Shown piece after piece: positions 51,327 to 59,601 of a stretch of DNA of 64,000 nucleotides. Made by a program: the position numbers and the translations under genes. The notes beneath the pieces were generated by a model that saw nothing but the letters and a program-made list of their open reading frames with translations, was not told the origin of the DNA and made no database searches. Source of the stretch: Rhodovastum atsumiense (GTDB lineage Bacteria; Pseudomonadota; Alphaproteobacteria; Acetobacterales; Acetobacteraceae); assembly GCF_937425535.1 (NCBI RefSeq), contig NZ_OW485601.1, positions 3,021,501-3,085,500 of the forward strand, written 5' to 3'. Within the stretch, counting starts at the first letter, position 1, and the number at the start of each line of letters is the position of its first letter.

Positions 51327-52559
51327 TCACGCCGAGACGCGCGGCGCCATCACCCGTTCCGCCTCGAACATGTAATCGCGCGTGAGCGGCAGGGCGCCCT
51401 GGTCGCGGGTGATCTGGATCTGGAACACCATCTGGCCATGCCGGCGGAAGGCCAGCTCGGCACCGGCGAGATAGAATTCGAACATGCGGCAGAACCGTTC
51501 GTCGTACAGCGCGGCGATGGTGTCGCGGTTGGCGGCGAAGCGGCGGCGCCAGTGGCGCAGCGTTTCGGCGTAGTGCAGCCGCAGGATCTCGATGTCCGTG
51601 ACGACCAGCCCGGCCTTCTCGATCGCCGGCAGCACCTCCGACAGGGCGGGGATATAGCCGCCCGGGAAGATGTACCGGGCGATCCAGGGATTGGTGCGCC
51701 CCGGTCCGTCCGGACGGCCGATCGCATGCAGCAACGCGACCCCGTCAGGGGCGAGGCAGCGGCGGATCGCCTCGAAATACTGACGGTAATGCACCACGCC
51801 GACATGCTCGAACATGCCGACCGAAACGATACGGTCGAAGCGCCGTGTCATCGCCCGGTAGTCGCACAGCTCGAAGCCGACACGCTCCTGCAGCCCCTCG
51901 GCGCTCGCGCGCGCCCGCGCCTCGGCGAGTTGCTCGGAGGAAAGGGTGATGCCGGTCACGCGGGCGCCGTAGTCGCGCGCGAGCGTCAGCGCCATGCCGC
52001 CCCAGCCTGACCCGATGTCGAGCACGGACAGGTCCGGGCGGTCGAGTTTCAGCTTGGCGGCGATGTGGTGCTTCTTGGCGATCTGCGCCTGCTCCAGCGT
52101 CTCGGTGCCGGTGCGGAAATAGGCGCAGGAATATTGGCGGTCGCGATCGAGGAAGAGGCTGTAGAGCCGTCCGTTCAGGTCATAGTGGCGGGCGATGTTG
52201 CGTCGCGCCCGTGCGGCCGGGTTGAACTGGCGGATCCAGCGGGTGACGCGGCCGAGGAATTCCTGCAGCGCAAGCAGCCGATGCGGTGCCGCGCCCGCGG
52301 AATAGTTGGACATCAGCACGTCGAGGACGTCGTAGATCGTGCCGTCCACCGGCGCGATCCGCCCATCCATATAGGCTTCGCCAATTGTGATGTCGGGCTG
52401 CAGCAGCAATCCGGCGAGCAGGCGCGTGTCCCGCAGCGCGAGACCGGCGGTCGGGCCTTCGCCCGTGCCATGGGATGAAACCTGGCCGTCGGGCCAGTGG
52501 ATGGTCAGGCGGCCGCTGACCACAAATCGCCGGAAGATCCTGTCGAGGGCGGCACGCAT
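51327..52559 (-). CDS. Cyclopropane-fatty-acyl-phospholipid synthase family methyltransferase
   Basis: A 410-residue SAM-dependent enzyme of the CfaS type, which adds a methylene bridge to unsaturated phospholipid acyl chains. The substrate-binding N-terminal domain includes GEAYMDGRI. The SAM motif is VLDIGSGWGGMALTLARDYG (about residues 180-199). ARHYDLNGRLYSLFLDRDRQ and QYSCAYF are CFA-synthase landmarks; SVGMFEHVG holds an active-site Glu, and FPGGYIPALSE follows. Paralogues without CFA activity exist. It lies between dnaB and rplI, separated from rplI by a hairpin. Confidence 0.9.
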   Translation of the reverse strand: MRAALDRIFRRFVVSGRLTIHWPDGQVSSHGTGEGPTAGLALRDTRLLAGLLLQPDITIGEAYMDGRIAPVDGTIYDVLDVLMSNYSAGAAPHRLLALQEFLGRVTRWIRQFNPAARARRNIARHYDLNGRLYSLFLDRDRQYSCAYFRTGTETLEQAQIAKKHHIAAKLKLDRPDLSVLDIGSGWGGMALTLARDYGARVTGITLSSEQLAEARARASAEGLQERVGFELCDYRAMTRRFDRIVSVGMFEHVGVVHYRQYFEAIRRCLAPDGVALLHAIGRPDGPGRTNPWIARYIFPGGYIPALSEVLPAIEKAGLVVTDIEILRLHYAETLRHWRRRFAANRDTIAALYDERFCRMFEFYLAGAELAFRRHGQMVFQIQITRDQGALPLTRDYMFEAERVMAPRVSA

Positions 52560-52672
52560 GGTTTCCCCTCCCGCCTGGATGTCGGTCGGGCGAGGAAATG
52601 GTTATCCAACTTGACAGGTTTCAAGTACGCACCGCTTCACGAAGCGAATCGGGACAGCGGTGGGATAGCCGT

Positions 52673-52703
52673 CGCCCCTCTCCCGCGCGGCGGGAGAGGG
52701 GCG
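52673..52703 (-). terminator. Hairpin ending the rpsF-rpsR-rplI operon
   Basis: A perfect 13-bp stem: CGCCCCTCTCCCG (52673-52685) pairs with CGGGAGAGGGGCG (52691-52703) around a 5-base loop. On the minus strand it starts 7 bases after the rplI stop. No T-run, as for most hairpins in this genome. Confidence 0.6.
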
Positions 52704-52709
52704 GGGCGA

Positions 52710-53276
52710 TTACGCTTCGGCGGCCGGCTGTTGCTCGAGCAGGGCGGCCTCGTCGTAGACGGGCTCCTCCTCGGGCTCCTCGGTGGCGATGCTCTCGCCG
52801 CGGGCCTGCTTCTCGGCTTCCTCGGGGCTGCGGGCCACGTTCGCGGTGACGGTGATCACCACTTCCGGGTGCAGCACCACGCGCACCTTCGCCAGCCCGA
52901 GCGACTTGATCGGGTGCTCGAGCACCACCTGCGAGCGGGTGATCGACAGCCCCGCGGCGGTGGCTGCCTCGGCGATGTCGCGCGAGCTGACCGAGCCGTA
53001 CAGGCCGCCGGATTCGCCGGCCTGGCGGATGACGACGACGGACAGGCCGCCGACCCGCTCGGCCACGCGCTCGGCTTCCTCGCGGCGCTTGAGGTTCTGC
53101 GCCTCAAGCTGGGCGCGCTGCTGTTCGAAGCGCGCGAGGTTGTCCTTGCTGGCGCGGATCGCCTTCTTCTGCGGCAGCAGGAAGTTGCGGGCGAAGCCGG
53201 GCTTCACCTTCACCACCTCGCCCATCTGCCCGAGCTTGTCGACGCGCTGGAGCAGGATGACTTCCACGGATGCCAT
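52710..53276 (-). CDS. rplI: 50S ribosomal protein L9
   Basis: A 188-residue ribosomal protein. The N-terminal domain [20 protein letters not shown] followed by [17 protein letters not shown] is the L9 signature and binds 23S rRNA. A long connecting helix follows, then the C-terminal domain. The last ~35 residues ([20 protein letters not shown]...) are an acidic extension not found in E. coli L9 (149 residues). It is the last gene of rpsF-rpsR-rplI. Confidence 0.96.
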   Translation of the reverse strand: MASVEVILLQRVDKLGQMGEVVKVKPGFARNFLLPQKKAIRASKDNLARFEQQRAQLEAQNLKRREEAERVAERVGGLSVVVIRQAGESGGLYGSVSSRDIAEAATAAGLSITRSQVVLEHPIKSLGLAKVRVVLHPEVVITVTANVARSPEEAEKQARGESIATEEPEEEPVYDEAALLEQQPAAEA

Positions 53277-53289
53277 GGCGCGACCCTCC

Positions 53290-53565
53290 TCAGCTCACGA
53301 CGTAGGGCAGCAGGGCGAGGAAGCGGGCGCGCTTGATCGCGTTGGCCAGCTCGCGCTGCTTCTTGGCCGAAACCGCGGTGATGCGGCTCGGCACGATCTT
53401 GCCGCGCTCGGAGAGGAAGCGGGAGAGCAGGCGCACGTCCTTGTAGTCGATCTTCGGCGCGTTCGGGCCGGAGAACGGGCAGGACTTGCGGCGGCGGTAG
53501 AACGGACGGCGCGCGCCGACGGCGGCGCGACGGGCGGCGGGATTGATTTCGGTGCTGTCGGACAT
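53290..53565 (-). CDS. rpsR: 30S ribosomal protein S18
   Basis: A 91-residue ribosomal protein. [15 protein letters not shown] and [19 protein letters not shown] match the S18 signature; [10 protein letters not shown] ends the family region. S18 pairs with S6 on the 30S platform. It lies 6 bp after rpsF and 13 bp before rplI. Confidence 0.97.
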   Translation of the reverse strand: MSDSTEINPAARRAAVGARRPFYRRRKSCPFSGPNAPKIDYKDVRLLSRFLSERGKIVPSRITAVSAKKQRELANAIKRARFLALLPYVVS

Positions 53566-53571
53566 CGTGGC

Positions 53572-54093
53572 TTACTCCTCGACCGCGCCGCGGAAATCTT
53601 CGCGCTCGGCGCGCGGGGCGACTTCCTCGCGGGCGCGGAACTCCTCGCGGTCGTCATAGCCACGCTTGCGGCCGGAATCGAAGCGGCCGGCCGGCTTGGG
53701 CCCGCGGAAGCCACGCTCGCGGTCGTCGGACTTGCGCGAGAGAATGGCGCTCTGGCCTTCCTCGATCGCATCGACGCGGATGGTCATGTAGCGCAGCACG
53801 TCCTCGTTGAGGCTGAGCTGGCGCTCCATCTCCAGGATCGAAGCGGGGGCCGCGTCCAGGCCGAGCAGCATGTAGTGGCCCTTCCGGTTCTTCTTGATCC
53901 GGTAGGCCAGGCTGCGCAGGCCCCAGTACTCGCGCTTCTTGACGGAAGCGGAGGGACGGGGTTCCTCGCCCTCGGCGGCCGGGGCAATGCCACGGTCGGT
54001 GTCGAGCTGAATGCCGATCGCGTCGGCGATGGCCTCGACCTGCTGCTGCGTGACATCGTTCCGTGCGATGAACACGGTCTCGTAAAGCGGCAT
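53572..54093 (-). CDS. rpsF: 30S ribosomal protein S6
   Basis: A 173-residue ribosomal protein. MPLYETVFIARNDVTQQQVE starts the fold; REYWGLRSLAYRIKKNRKGHY is the conserved core. It has a longer loop after residue 30 (about 12 residues rich in Glu, Pro and Ala) and an Arg/Asp-rich C-terminal extension of ~55 residues beyond the ribosome fold. S6 with S18 binds the operon's own leader in many bacteria. The ATG at 54093 is the first conserved methionine; the upstream frame is not family-like. Confidence 0.95.
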   Translation of the reverse strand: MPLYETVFIARNDVTQQQVEAIADAIGIQLDTDRGIAPAAEGEEPRPSASVKKREYWGLRSLAYRIKKNRKGHYMLLGLDAAPASILEMERQLSLNEDVLRYMTIRVDAIEEGQSAILSRKSDDRERGFRGPKPAGRFDSGRKRGYDDREEFRAREEVAPRAEREDFRGAVEE

Positions 54094-54140
54094 GGGCTCT
54101 CCCTCTGGCTTGTCTCTGCCCCGGACCGCTGGATCGAGGT

Positions 54141-54235
54141 CCCGCGCCACCATGGCACGCGGGCATAGCCGGGAGAGGCCGTCTCTACCCGGCAGGGAAG
54201 GCGCGGGCTTATACACGCGTGCCCGCCGGATGCAA
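54141..54235 (-). promoter_or_regulatory. Promoter and possible S6:S18 leader of rpsF-rpsR-rplI
   Basis: On the minus strand TTGCAT (54235-54230) and TATAAG (54213-54208) are 16 bases apart, a fair sigma-70 promoter. The leader of ~105 bases then includes a hairpin CCCGCG/CGCGGG (54141-54146 with 54158-54163) carrying an inner CCA/TGG step. Autoregulatory leaders bound by S6:S18 are known before rpsF; whether this is one needs structure-level comparison. Confidence 0.4.
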
Positions 54236-54257
54236 GGACGATCACGGGCCGGCAGGC

Positions 54258-54330
54258 CGTAGGGCGGATAAGCGCAGCGCAATCCGCCATTGCAACGGAT
54301 CAGCGAAGCGCAATCCGCCGTGCCAACGTT
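54258..54330. repeat. REP-like element, second copy
   Basis: It begins CGTAGGGCGGATAAGCGCAG and continues to GCGCAATCCGCCAT, the same unit as at 9323. Here the second half is not inverted: GGATCAGCGAAGCGCAATCC (54298-54317) repeats the middle of the unit in direct orientation. It lies between rpsF and the 3' end of the NapH-like gene. Confidence 0.75.
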
Positions 54331-54343
54331 CCGCTGATCATCA

Positions 54344-55801
54344 TTACAGCCCGAAGATGGCCGGCCACCACGCGAGGCCGGTGGCCAGGCTGCCGAGGAT
54401 GCCGGGCAGCAGCGGCAGCCAGCGCCGGCCCGCCGCCACGCCCTGGCGGACCAGCACGCGGTCGGCCAGCCAGACGCTCCAGGCGAAGCCCAGCAGGAAC
54501 AGGATGCCCTTGGTGATATGCACTCCCTCAATGCCGAAGGCGGTGCGGCGCAGCGGCTCGAACAGCTCGGCGCCGAGGCCGATCACCAGCGAGATCAGCG
54601 CGATCGGGGCGTACTGGTAGCCCAGTTCGGCGAAACGGGCGGCGAAGCTGCCGCGCGCGCCCACCTGCCGTGCCAGCACCGCGGCGGCCGCCGTGGTCGC
54701 CGCCAGCACCACCGTCAGCGCGATCATGCAGCCGATCATGAAGCCGTTGATCATCAGGAAATCGAGCCACATGAACGTCTCCCCGCGGTCGGGGTGGACG
54801 CTCATCAGCCAGGACGGGCCGATCGCGGTGATCCAGGCCCAGCCATGCTCGATTGCCCATTCGCCGAAGGCCTGCCGCGCGTCCTGGTAGGCGGGCAGCA
54901 CCAGCCACAGGAAGCCGCCGAGCGCCACGCCGGTGTCGAGGAACAGGAACCACACCTCGGTCGGGTTGGGGTGGTGGTCGCGGATCGCCTCGATTTCCTC
55001 GCCCGGCCGGCGCAGCCGCAGCGACACCCCGCCGCGCGCGTCGGGGTTGACGCAGCGGAAGCAACTGATGCAGTGGCGCGATTCCGCCTTGTGCGGCAGG
55101 TCGATCATGGTCGGGCAGACGCCCTTTTCCGTGTACGCCTCCGGCCCGGGCAGGCGGGTCTTCGGGGCGAACTCCACGGCGCCGAGCCGGGCATAGAGAC
55201 CGAGCACCCGGCCGATCGGGCACATGTGGCGGCACCAGGCGCGCTTGCGCCGGCCATAGAGGAACCCGATCACGATCGCCATCAGCATGGTGCCGCCGAA
55301 GATCTCGGCGGCTGCCTCGGGATGGTCGCGCACGCCGGTGGTCTGGCCGAGCAGGGTGATGACGATGAAGCTGACCAGCGGGGTGCCTTCCCAGCGCAGC
55401 CAGGCCGGGATCGGCCGGCGCAGGCCGACGCCGTTGGCCCATTCCGCCGCCGCGCCCATCGGGCAGAGCACGCCGCACCAGGCGCGCCCGGCGAAGATGA
55501 CGGACAGGAACACCAGCGGGAACCACAGCCCCCACAGGGCATAGGAGGCGCCGACCCGCAGATTGTTCCAGGGGGTGGCGTCGCCGGGCGGGTCGGGCAG
55601 CAGCAGCGGCCCGCCGATCACCAGCAGGAACACCACGAACATCCCGGCATGCACCCAGGAGAGCTGCCGGCGATGCGTGACGAAGAACCGTTCCAGCAGC
55701 GCGGCGAGGCGGGCGATCCGTCCCGGGGAGGCGCCGGGCGGGGCGCAGGGGGAGCCGTGGGCGGGACATGTTTCGGCCAGGACGGCGGCAGGACCAACCA
55801 C
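54344..55801 (-). CDS. NapH/NosR-like membrane [4Fe-4S] protein
   Basis: A ~485-residue inner-membrane protein with about ten helices. CGVLCPMG and CRHMCPIG are C-x3-C-P motifs like those of the NapH/NosR/CcoG family; a later RHCISCFRCVNP with an upstream GVCPTMID adds further cluster ligands. Such proteins pass electrons from quinol or a flavoprotein to periplasmic or membrane enzymes. No nos, nap or cco genes are nearby, so the partner is unknown. The N-terminal AETCPAHGSPC holds two more cysteines. The GTG at 55801 is a tentative start (GGAG eight bases upstream); in-frame codons continue to 55963. It is divergent from fabD. Confidence 0.7.
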   Translation of the reverse strand: MVGPAAVLAETCPAHGSPCAPPGASPGRIARLAALLERFFVTHRRQLSWVHAGMFVVFLLVIGGPLLLPDPPGDATPWNNLRVGASYALWGLWFPLVFLSVIFAGRAWCGVLCPMGAAAEWANGVGLRRPIPAWLRWEGTPLVSFIVITLLGQTTGVRDHPEAAAEIFGGTMLMAIVIGFLYGRRKRAWCRHMCPIGRVLGLYARLGAVEFAPKTRLPGPEAYTEKGVCPTMIDLPHKAESRHCISCFRCVNPDARGGVSLRLRRPGEEIEAIRDHHPNPTEVWFLFLDTGVALGGFLWLVLPAYQDARQAFGEWAIEHGWAWITAIGPSWLMSVHPDRGETFMWLDFLMINGFMIGCMIALTVVLAATTAAAAVLARQVGARGSFAARFAELGYQYAPIALISLVIGLGAELFEPLRRTAFGIEGVHITKGILFLLGFAWSVWLADRVLVRQGVAAGRRWLPLLPGILGSLATGLAWWPAIFGL

Positions 55802-55817
55802 GACGGGGCTCCCGGGG

Positions 55818-55838
55818 CTGCAAGTGGGTCTGCAAGTG
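55818..55838. promoter_or_regulatory. Tandem 9-bp direct repeats in the NapH-like/fabD divergent region
   Basis: CTGCAAGTG occurs at 55818-55826 and 55830-55838, a 12-bp period. The repeats lie just upstream of the tentative start of the membrane ferredoxin gene and ~185 bp before fabD. They could bind a regulator as a direct-repeat dimer, or code for protein if translation starts further upstream. Confidence 0.3.
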
Positions 55839-56023
55839 CGAGTCAGTCGCGATATTAAGAGGCGCCGGTCGATGCGGCGTCGATCGTTGCGCAGGGCTGG
55901 TCCGCGCGCCCGGCGCATGCCGTCTGCCGGGTCCCCGGTGTCGCCGGCAATTGACAGGGGCACGGGGCGAAGCTACGCCGCGCGCCCAATTGCCCCCCGC
56001 TTCTCATTTCGGGATTTTTCCGC

Positions 56024-56980
56024 ATGCCGGTGCACGCCTTCATCTTCCCGGGCCAGGGCAGCCAGGCCGTGGGCATGGGGCGGGACCTCGCCGCCGCCTT
56101 CGCCGCCGCCCGCGAGGTCTTCGAAGAGGTCGACGAGACCCTGAAGCAGAAGCTGTCGAAGCTGATGTTCGAGGGACCGGCCGAGGAACTTACCCTCACC
56201 GAGAACACCCAGCCGGCGCTGATGGCGCATTCGCTGGCGGTGCTGCGCGTGCTGGAGCGCGAGGGCGGGCTGAAGCTGGCCGACAAGGCGGTGCTGGTCG
56301 CCGGCCACTCGCTCGGCGAGTACAGCGCGCTGGCCGCCGCCGGGGCCTTCACCCCCGCGCGGGCGGCCGCCCTGCTGCGGCTGCGCGGCCAGGCCATGCA
56401 GAAGGCGGTGCCGCCCGGCGAGGGCGCCATGGCCGCGCTGCTCGGCGCCGAGATGGAACTCGCCCGCGCGGTCTGCGCCGAGGCGGCGGAAGGCCCGGAC
56501 GGCACGCAGGTGGTCTCGCCCGCCAATGACAACGGCGGCGGGCAGGTGGTGATCTCCGGCCACAAGGCCGCGGTCGACCGCGCCATCGAGGTGGCCAAGG
56601 CGAAGGGCGTGAAGCGGGCCATGCTGCTGCCGGTCTCCGCCCCGTTCCACTGCGCGTTGATGGCGCCGGCGGCGGATGCGATGGCCGAGGCGCTGGAGAA
56701 ATCCCCGCCGGGCGCGCCCCTGGTGCCGGTGGTGGCCAATGTCACCGCCGCCAAGGTGACCGACCCGGCCGAGATTTCCCGGCTGCTGGTGCAGCAGGTG
56801 ACCGCGACGGTGCGCTGGCGCGAATGCGTGAACGCGATGATCGAACTCGGCGTTACCAGCTTCGTCGAACTGGGCGCGGGCAAGGTGCTGTCCGGCCTGG
56901 TGCGGCGGATCGCCCCGGACGCGGCGACCGCCTCGGTCGGCACGCCGGCCGAGATCGAGCAGATCCTGAAGACTCTCTGA
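56024..56980 (+). CDS. fabD: Malonyl-CoA:ACP transacylase
   Basis: A 318-residue enzyme loading malonate on ACP. The nucleophile Ser96 is in VAGHSLGEYSALAAAG, GQGSQAVGMGRDLA is at the N-terminus, and the catalytic His is in SAPFHCALM. A conserved Arg in LLRLRGQAMQ binds the malonyl carboxylate. It is the first gene of fabD-fabG-acpP-fabF; 15 bp separate it from fabG. The ribosome site is weak. Confidence 0.96.
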   Translation: MPVHAFIFPGQGSQAVGMGRDLAAAFAAAREVFEEVDETLKQKLSKLMFEGPAEELTLTENTQPALMAHSLAVLRVLEREGGLKLADKAVLVAGHSLGEYSALAAAGAFTPARAAALLRLRGQAMQKAVPPGEGAMAALLGAEMELARAVCAEAAEGPDGTQVVSPANDNGGGQVVISGHKAAVDRAIEVAKAKGVKRAMLLPVSAPFHCALMAPAADAMAEALEKSPPGAPLVPVVANVTAAKVTDPAEISRLLVQQVTATVRWRECVNAMIELGVTSFVELGAGKVLSGLVRRIAPDAATASVGTPAEIEQILKTL

Positions 56981-56995
56981 GACAAGGAAACAGCC

Positions 56996-57745
56996 ATGTT
57001 CCGGCTGGACGGCAAGACCGCCCTGGTCACCGGTGCTTCCGGCGGCATCGGCGCCGCCATCGCCCGCACGCTGCACGCGCAGGGCGCGGTGGTGGCGCTG
57101 TCGGGCACGCGGCGCGAGGCGCTCGACGCCCTGGCGGCGGAGCTGGACGCGGTCTCCCCGGGCCGGGCGCATGTCTGCCCCGCCGATCTGCGCGACCCGG
57201 CCGCGGCCGATGCGCTGGTGGCGGCGGCCGAGGCGGCCGGCGGGCCGCTCTGGGCGCTGGTGAACAATGCCGGCTTCACCCGCGACATGCTCGCCCTGCG
57301 CATGAAGGACGAGGACTGGCAGGCGGTGCTGGACGTCGACCTGAGCGCGCCGTTCCGGCTGGCGCGGGCGGCGATGAAGGGCATGCTGAAGCGGCGCGCC
57401 GGGCGGATCGTCTCGATCTCGTCCATCGTCGGCCACACCGGCAATCCCGGCCAGGCCAACTACGCCGCCGCCAAGGCGGGGCTGGCCGGCATGAGCAAGG
57501 CGCTGGCCCAGGAAGTGGCCTCGCGCGGCATCACCGTGAACGTGGTGGCGCCGGGCTTCATCGCCACGCCGATGACCGACGACTTGTCGGACGCGCAGCG
57601 CGTCAAGCTGGCTGAGAGGATTCCGCTGGGCCGGCTCGGCCAGCCGGCGGACGTTGCGGCGGCGGTGCTGTATCTCGCCAGCGACGAGGCAGGGTGGGTC
57701 ACTGGTACCACACTGCACGTCAATGGTGGCATGGCGATGGTCTGA
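56996..57745 (+). CDS. fabG: 3-oxoacyl-ACP reductase
   Basis: A 249-residue SDR that reduces beta-ketoacyl-ACP with NADPH. VTGASGGIGAAIA binds the cofactor, NNAG is in WALVNNAGFTRD, and the catalytic Ser and Tyr-x3-Lys are in SISSIVGHTGN and NYAAAKAGLAGMSK. It ends in HVNGGMAMV, typical of FabG. GACAAGGAAAC precedes the ATG at 56996. Confidence 0.95.
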   Translation: MFRLDGKTALVTGASGGIGAAIARTLHAQGAVVALSGTRREALDALAAELDAVSPGRAHVCPADLRDPAAADALVAAAEAAGGPLWALVNNAGFTRDMLALRMKDEDWQAVLDVDLSAPFRLARAAMKGMLKRRAGRIVSISSIVGHTGNPGQANYAAAKAGLAGMSKALAQEVASRGITVNVVAPGFIATPMTDDLSDAQRVKLAERIPLGRLGQPADVAAAVLYLASDEAGWVTGTTLHVNGGMAMV

Positions 57746-57962
57746 TTCGCCGGCTTTGGGCAGGTTGGACCCGTGCCGATGGTTGGCGATTGCGACTAAA
57801 CCATGCTAAGCGCCGCGCGCCCTCGTCCGGGGCGGTGTACGCGGCGCAGTTCAGGTCTGTCCCGTGGGCCGGGCTGGTCCATCACAAACGGGACCAGGAA
57901 GGCGGGCGGACCGGGCGAGTGACGTTTAGACCAAGAACGGGCAGGCAGGAGCCAAAATTCCG

Positions 57963-58202
57963 ATGAGCGAAATCGCCGATAAGGTGAAGAAGATCGTCGT
58001 CGAGCATCTCGGCGTCGAGGAAAGCAAGGTCACCCCCGAGGCGTCGTTCATCGACGACCTGGGCGCGGACAGCCTGGACACGGTCGAGCTGGTCATGGCC
58101 TTCGAAGAGGCCTTCGGCGTCGAGATCCCCGAGGACGCCGCCGAGAAGATCAGCACCGTGAAGGATGCGATCGAGTACATCGAGAAGCAGAAGGCGGCCT
58201 GA
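57963..58202 (+). CDS. acpP: Acyl carrier protein
   Basis: A 79-residue acidic protein carrying growing acyl chains on 4'-phosphopantetheine. The attachment serine is Ser37 in [20 protein letters not shown]. Length and charge are typical. AGGAG lies about 11 bases before the ATG. A 217-bp gap separates it from fabG, more than needed within an operon, so a separate strong promoter is likely but I could not place it with confidence. Confidence 0.97.
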   Translation: MSEIADKVKKIVVEHLGVEESKVTPEASFIDDLGADSLDTVELVMAFEEAFGVEIPEDAAEKISTVKDAIEYIEKQKAA

Positions 58203-58233
58203 GCCGGAACACGGCAAAAGGGAAACGGCAAGG

Positions 58234-59505
58234 ATGGCACCGATGCGGCGCGTTGTGGTGACGGGCATGGGCATCGCCTGCCCCCTGGGATTAGGGGTCG
58301 GGCATGTCTGGAAACGCCTGATCGAGGGCGAGTCAGGCATCAGCGCCATCCAGTCCTTCGACGTGAAGGACCTGCCGGCCAAGATCGCCGGCCAGCTTCC
58401 GAAGGGCAGCAAGGCCGAGGGCAAGCTGGACATCTCCGAATGGGTCCCGGTCAAGGACCAGCGGAAGATGGACAAGTTCATCCAGTACGCCCTGGTCGCC
58501 GCCACCGAGGCGGTCGAGGATTCCGGCTGGCAGCCGCAGGACGAGGAAAGCCGTTGCGCCACCGGCGTGATGATCGGCAGCGGCATCGGCGGGCTTGAGA
58601 CGATCTACGACGCCTCGGTGCTGGTGCACGAGGGCAAGACGCGGCGTCTGTCGCCCTTCTTCATTCCCTCCGCGCTGATCAACCTCGCCTCCGGCCACGT
58701 CTCGATCAAGTACGGCTTCAAGGGCCCGAACCACAGCGTGGTGACGGCCTGCGCCACCGGCGTGCACGCGCTCGGTGACGCGGCCCGGCTGATCATGCTC
58801 GGCGACGCCGACGTGATGGTGGCGGGCGGAGCCGAATCCGCGGTGAACACGCTCGGCATCGCCGGGTTCTGCGCCGCGCGCGCGCTGTCCACCGGCTTCA
58901 ACGAAACCCCCACCAAGGCCTCGCGCCCCTGGGACAAGGACCGCGACGGCTTCGTCATGGGCGAAGGCGCCGGCGTCCTGGTGCTCGAGGAATACGAGCA
59001 CGCCAAGCAGCGCGGCGCGAAGATCTACGCCGAGGTCTGCGGCTACGGCCTCTCGGGCGACGCCTACCACATCACCGCCCCGGCCGAGGGCCATGACGGC
59101 GCCTTCCGCGCCATGAAGGCGGCGCTGAAGAACGGCGGCATCACCCCCGACCAGATCCAGTACGTGAACGCCCACGGCACCTCCACGCCGCTCGGCGACG
59201 ACCTGGAACTGGACGCGGTGGAACGCTTCTTCGGCGATGCCGCGCGCGGCCTGGCGATGTCCTCGACCAAGTCCGCGACCGGGCACCTGCTCGGCGCCGC
59301 CGGCGCGATCGAGGCGGTGTTCTCGATCCTGGCGGTGCGCGACAACGTGGCGCCGCCGACGCTCAATCTCGACGCCCCGAGCCGGGAGAGCGTGATCGAC
59401 CGGGTCGCCCATACCGCGCAGGAACGCCGCATCGACATCGCGCTGTCGAACAGCTTCGGCTTCGGCGGCACCAACGCCTCCATCCTGTTCCGCAAGGCGC
59501 CCTGA
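58234..59505 (+). CDS. fabF: Beta-ketoacyl-ACP synthase II
   Basis: A ~423-residue condensing enzyme elongating acyl-ACP with malonyl-ACP. The nucleophile Cys is in VTACATGVHALGDA, and the two catalytic histidines are in NAHGTSTPLGD and TGHLLGAAGAIE. The N-terminus MRRVVVTGMGIACPLG is typical; an ATG at 58243 (MRRVV) is an equally good start, with AAGG nine bases upstream. It follows acpP by 31 bp. Confidence 0.95.
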   Translation: MAPMRRVVVTGMGIACPLGLGVGHVWKRLIEGESGISAIQSFDVKDLPAKIAGQLPKGSKAEGKLDISEWVPVKDQRKMDKFIQYALVAATEAVEDSGWQPQDEESRCATGVMIGSGIGGLETIYDASVLVHEGKTRRLSPFFIPSALINLASGHVSIKYGFKGPNHSVVTACATGVHALGDAARLIMLGDADVMVAGGAESAVNTLGIAGFCAARALSTGFNETPTKASRPWDKDRDGFVMGEGAGVLVLEEYEHAKQRGAKIYAEVCGYGLSGDAYHITAPAEGHDGAFRAMKAALKNGGITPDQIQYVNAHGTSTPLGDDLELDAVERFFGDAARGLAMSSTKSATGHLLGAAGAIEAVFSILAVRDNVAPPTLNLDAPSRESVIDRVAHTAQERRIDIALSNSFGFGGTNASILFRKAP

Positions 59506-59540
59506 GCGCGCGTCGGACAGCAGCGATCCTCCCTCGCGAT

Positions 59541-59565
59541 CCCGCCCGGGCCATCCCCGGGCGGG
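59541..59565 (+). terminator. Hairpin after fabF
   Basis: A perfect 10-bp stem: CCCGCCCGGG (59541-59550) pairs with CCCGGGCGGG (59556-59565) around CCATC, 36 bp after the fabF stop and 37 bp before mltG. It may end or attenuate the fab transcript. Confidence 0.55.
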
Positions 59566-59601
59566 AGTTACCCGCGGTACCATCGCCAGGATGGTCCCGC
59601 G

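Noticed and set aside
57694-57966. 90-codon plus-strand frame between fabG and acpP
   Set aside because: It overlaps the end of fabG and the start of acpP out of frame and has no family-like sequence; the gap is probably control DNA.
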